Positions 63,056 to 64,000 of a stretch of DNA of 64,000 nucleotides are shown here, piece by piece; the stretch's first letter is position 1, and each line of letters starts with the position of its first letter. The translations under genes were made by a program, and so were the position numbers. The notes beneath the pieces are model-generated. The model had not been told where the DNA came from. It did no database searches and worked only from the letters and a program-made list of their open reading frames with translations. Source of the DNA: Fasciola hepatica (lineage: Eukaryota; Platyhelminthes; Trematoda; Plagiorchiida; Fasciolidae); assembly GCA_948099385.1 (NCBI GenBank), contig CANUEZ040000164.1, positions 3,176,501 through 3,240,500 of the forward strand, written 5' to 3'.

Positions 63056-63059
63056 GAAT

Positions 63060-63992
63060 ATGCGAGGTGAACAGGGATGGGAAAAGAAAAGAACGTCCTA
63101 GTAGCCAACACATGGAATACACAGTCCAACTGTACGAACGCACGTTGATCAATCATTTTGAGTCGACAAAAAGTGACAACACGGTCGTCACTGTTCACGG
63201 TTCGCTGTAATATCCTTCAGTGTGTCGAGCTGATTGGTTGATTGACCTTTTGGACCCCAACAGCAAAGGCTTGAGGTACCTGCATTTCCTAAGTTCGCAG
63301 TACATTTTCTCATTTCCCGCTACCACGTCATCTGTTGATCTTTACGTGGCTTCTTCCACTCCCAAGGAGAAACGGAAAACTGCACAATACAGCAGATATG
63401 TATTTGCTGTACGCAACTCGTGTCCCAACCAACGTAGTCTACTAAGTTGGATACGCTGTGATAGAATATTCTCTGAACTGGTACCCAGTACTCAATTTCT
63501 GACCTCAGCATTGCTCACCCGGTCATTCCATCCAATCTTAGCGATGTTTCGCAAATGTCGGTGGTCGAAAACCTCAAAGCGATGAATATCTTCCGCCCGC
63601 AGATCCCATGTCTTGCAACCATGAAACAACTGGATGCACCGCGGCGCAGTATACACGACCTTCAAACTTCAGGGAAATATCAGGTTGGCGCCACAAGTGC
63701 GTACGCCACTCGAGCCTTGCATATACGCGTATTCAGCTCTACCACCGTGCTTCCGTTCATCCTCACGCTGCTATCAAGGTAAGTGAAGTGGTCGACAGTG
63801 ATTAGTACCTACCCATCGGGCTTTAAGCTCAGAACCGTTGACCTCCAGTCGTGTAACATCACCTTACACTTTGAAGGTACAAAGCGCATCCCGAATGGAG
63901 TATCAGCTATTGGGTATTTCCTTTTTGAAAATCGGCACAATCCATGACTCATCCCATGATAGCGGGATACGCTACTCGTTCCAAATGTCATG
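63060..63992 (-). pseudogene. RTE-like element with internally deleted RT
   Basis: Minus strand. 3' UTR and C-terminal domain (63060-63700) match RTE copy 2 at 26225-26830 in order. 63840-63900 gives PFGMRFVPSKCKVMLHDW (thumb start). Directly upstream the sequence jumps to a segment matching RT about 600 bp earlier in the gene (WNE..., 63920-63990), with no motif A, B or C between. The RT palm is therefore deleted, and the join reads in frame. The window ends inside this element. Confidence 0.8.
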
Positions 63993-64000
63993 GAGCAAGG

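Overview
The window looks like intergenic DNA from a parasitic flatworm (trematode or cestode), made almost entirely of nested retrotransposons. The pointers are: CR1-like and RTE-like non-LTR elements of the kinds known from flukes and tapeworms; a Gypsy element whose Gag carries the C-x2-H-x9-C-x3-C box typical of the CsRn1 group (first described in Clonorchis); a BEL/Pao element; and hammerhead ribozyme motifs like those of schistosome Smα repeats and Penelope-like elements. The species cannot be settled from the sequence. No rRNA gene, convincing tRNA gene, CRISPR array or bacterial-type operon was seen. 'CR1 family A, B, C' and 'RTE copy 1, 2, 3' are my own labels.

Left part (1-37 kb) is young, dense and nested. 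After about 2.2 kb with nothing recognisable come a BEL solo LTR (2233-2613) and an old minus-strand CR1-like remnant (2.7-5.5 kb). Next are RTE copy 1 (6.2-8.1 kb), a decayed CR1-B element (8.4-10.1 kb) and CR1-A copy 1 (10.4-13.7 kb). CR1-A copy 2 starts at about 13.74 kb; its endonuclease is split by a full-length BEL/Pao element on the minus strand (16037-22736, TSD TGCAC). It resumes at 22737 and near 24.22 kb switches in frame into a CR1-B element. RTE copy 2 (minus, about 37.1 to 26.1 kb) is split by a CsRn1-like Gypsy compound element (27244-34720, TSD AACAG). One LTR of that compound is itself split by CR1-A copy 3 (27711-29616, TSD AAGT). This is a three-level nest whose order of insertion can be read directly.

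Right part (38-64 kb) is older and more eroded. It holds a decayed Gypsy pol (38.46-40.35 kb), a third divergent RTE copy (44.3-47.3 kb), at least seven further RTE fragments, seven long (TA)n arrays that have no counterpart in the left part, and two small repeat families (one tRNA-derived SINE-like, one unclassified). Two composite repeats (42.24-42.98 and 52.96-53.55 kb) carry hammerhead ribozyme motifs. The only hint of a host gene is a set of phase-compatible candidate exons at 54.0-55.0 kb.

The genes here do not form a host pathway. Each autonomous element supplies its own copying machinery: endonuclease plus reverse transcriptase for CR1 and RTE; Gag, protease, RT-RNase H and integrase for BEL and Gypsy. 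Nearly all copies carry stops or frameshifts. The least damaged are the Gypsy pol (929 codons open), the CR1-A copy 3 ORF (554 codons open) and the BEL element.
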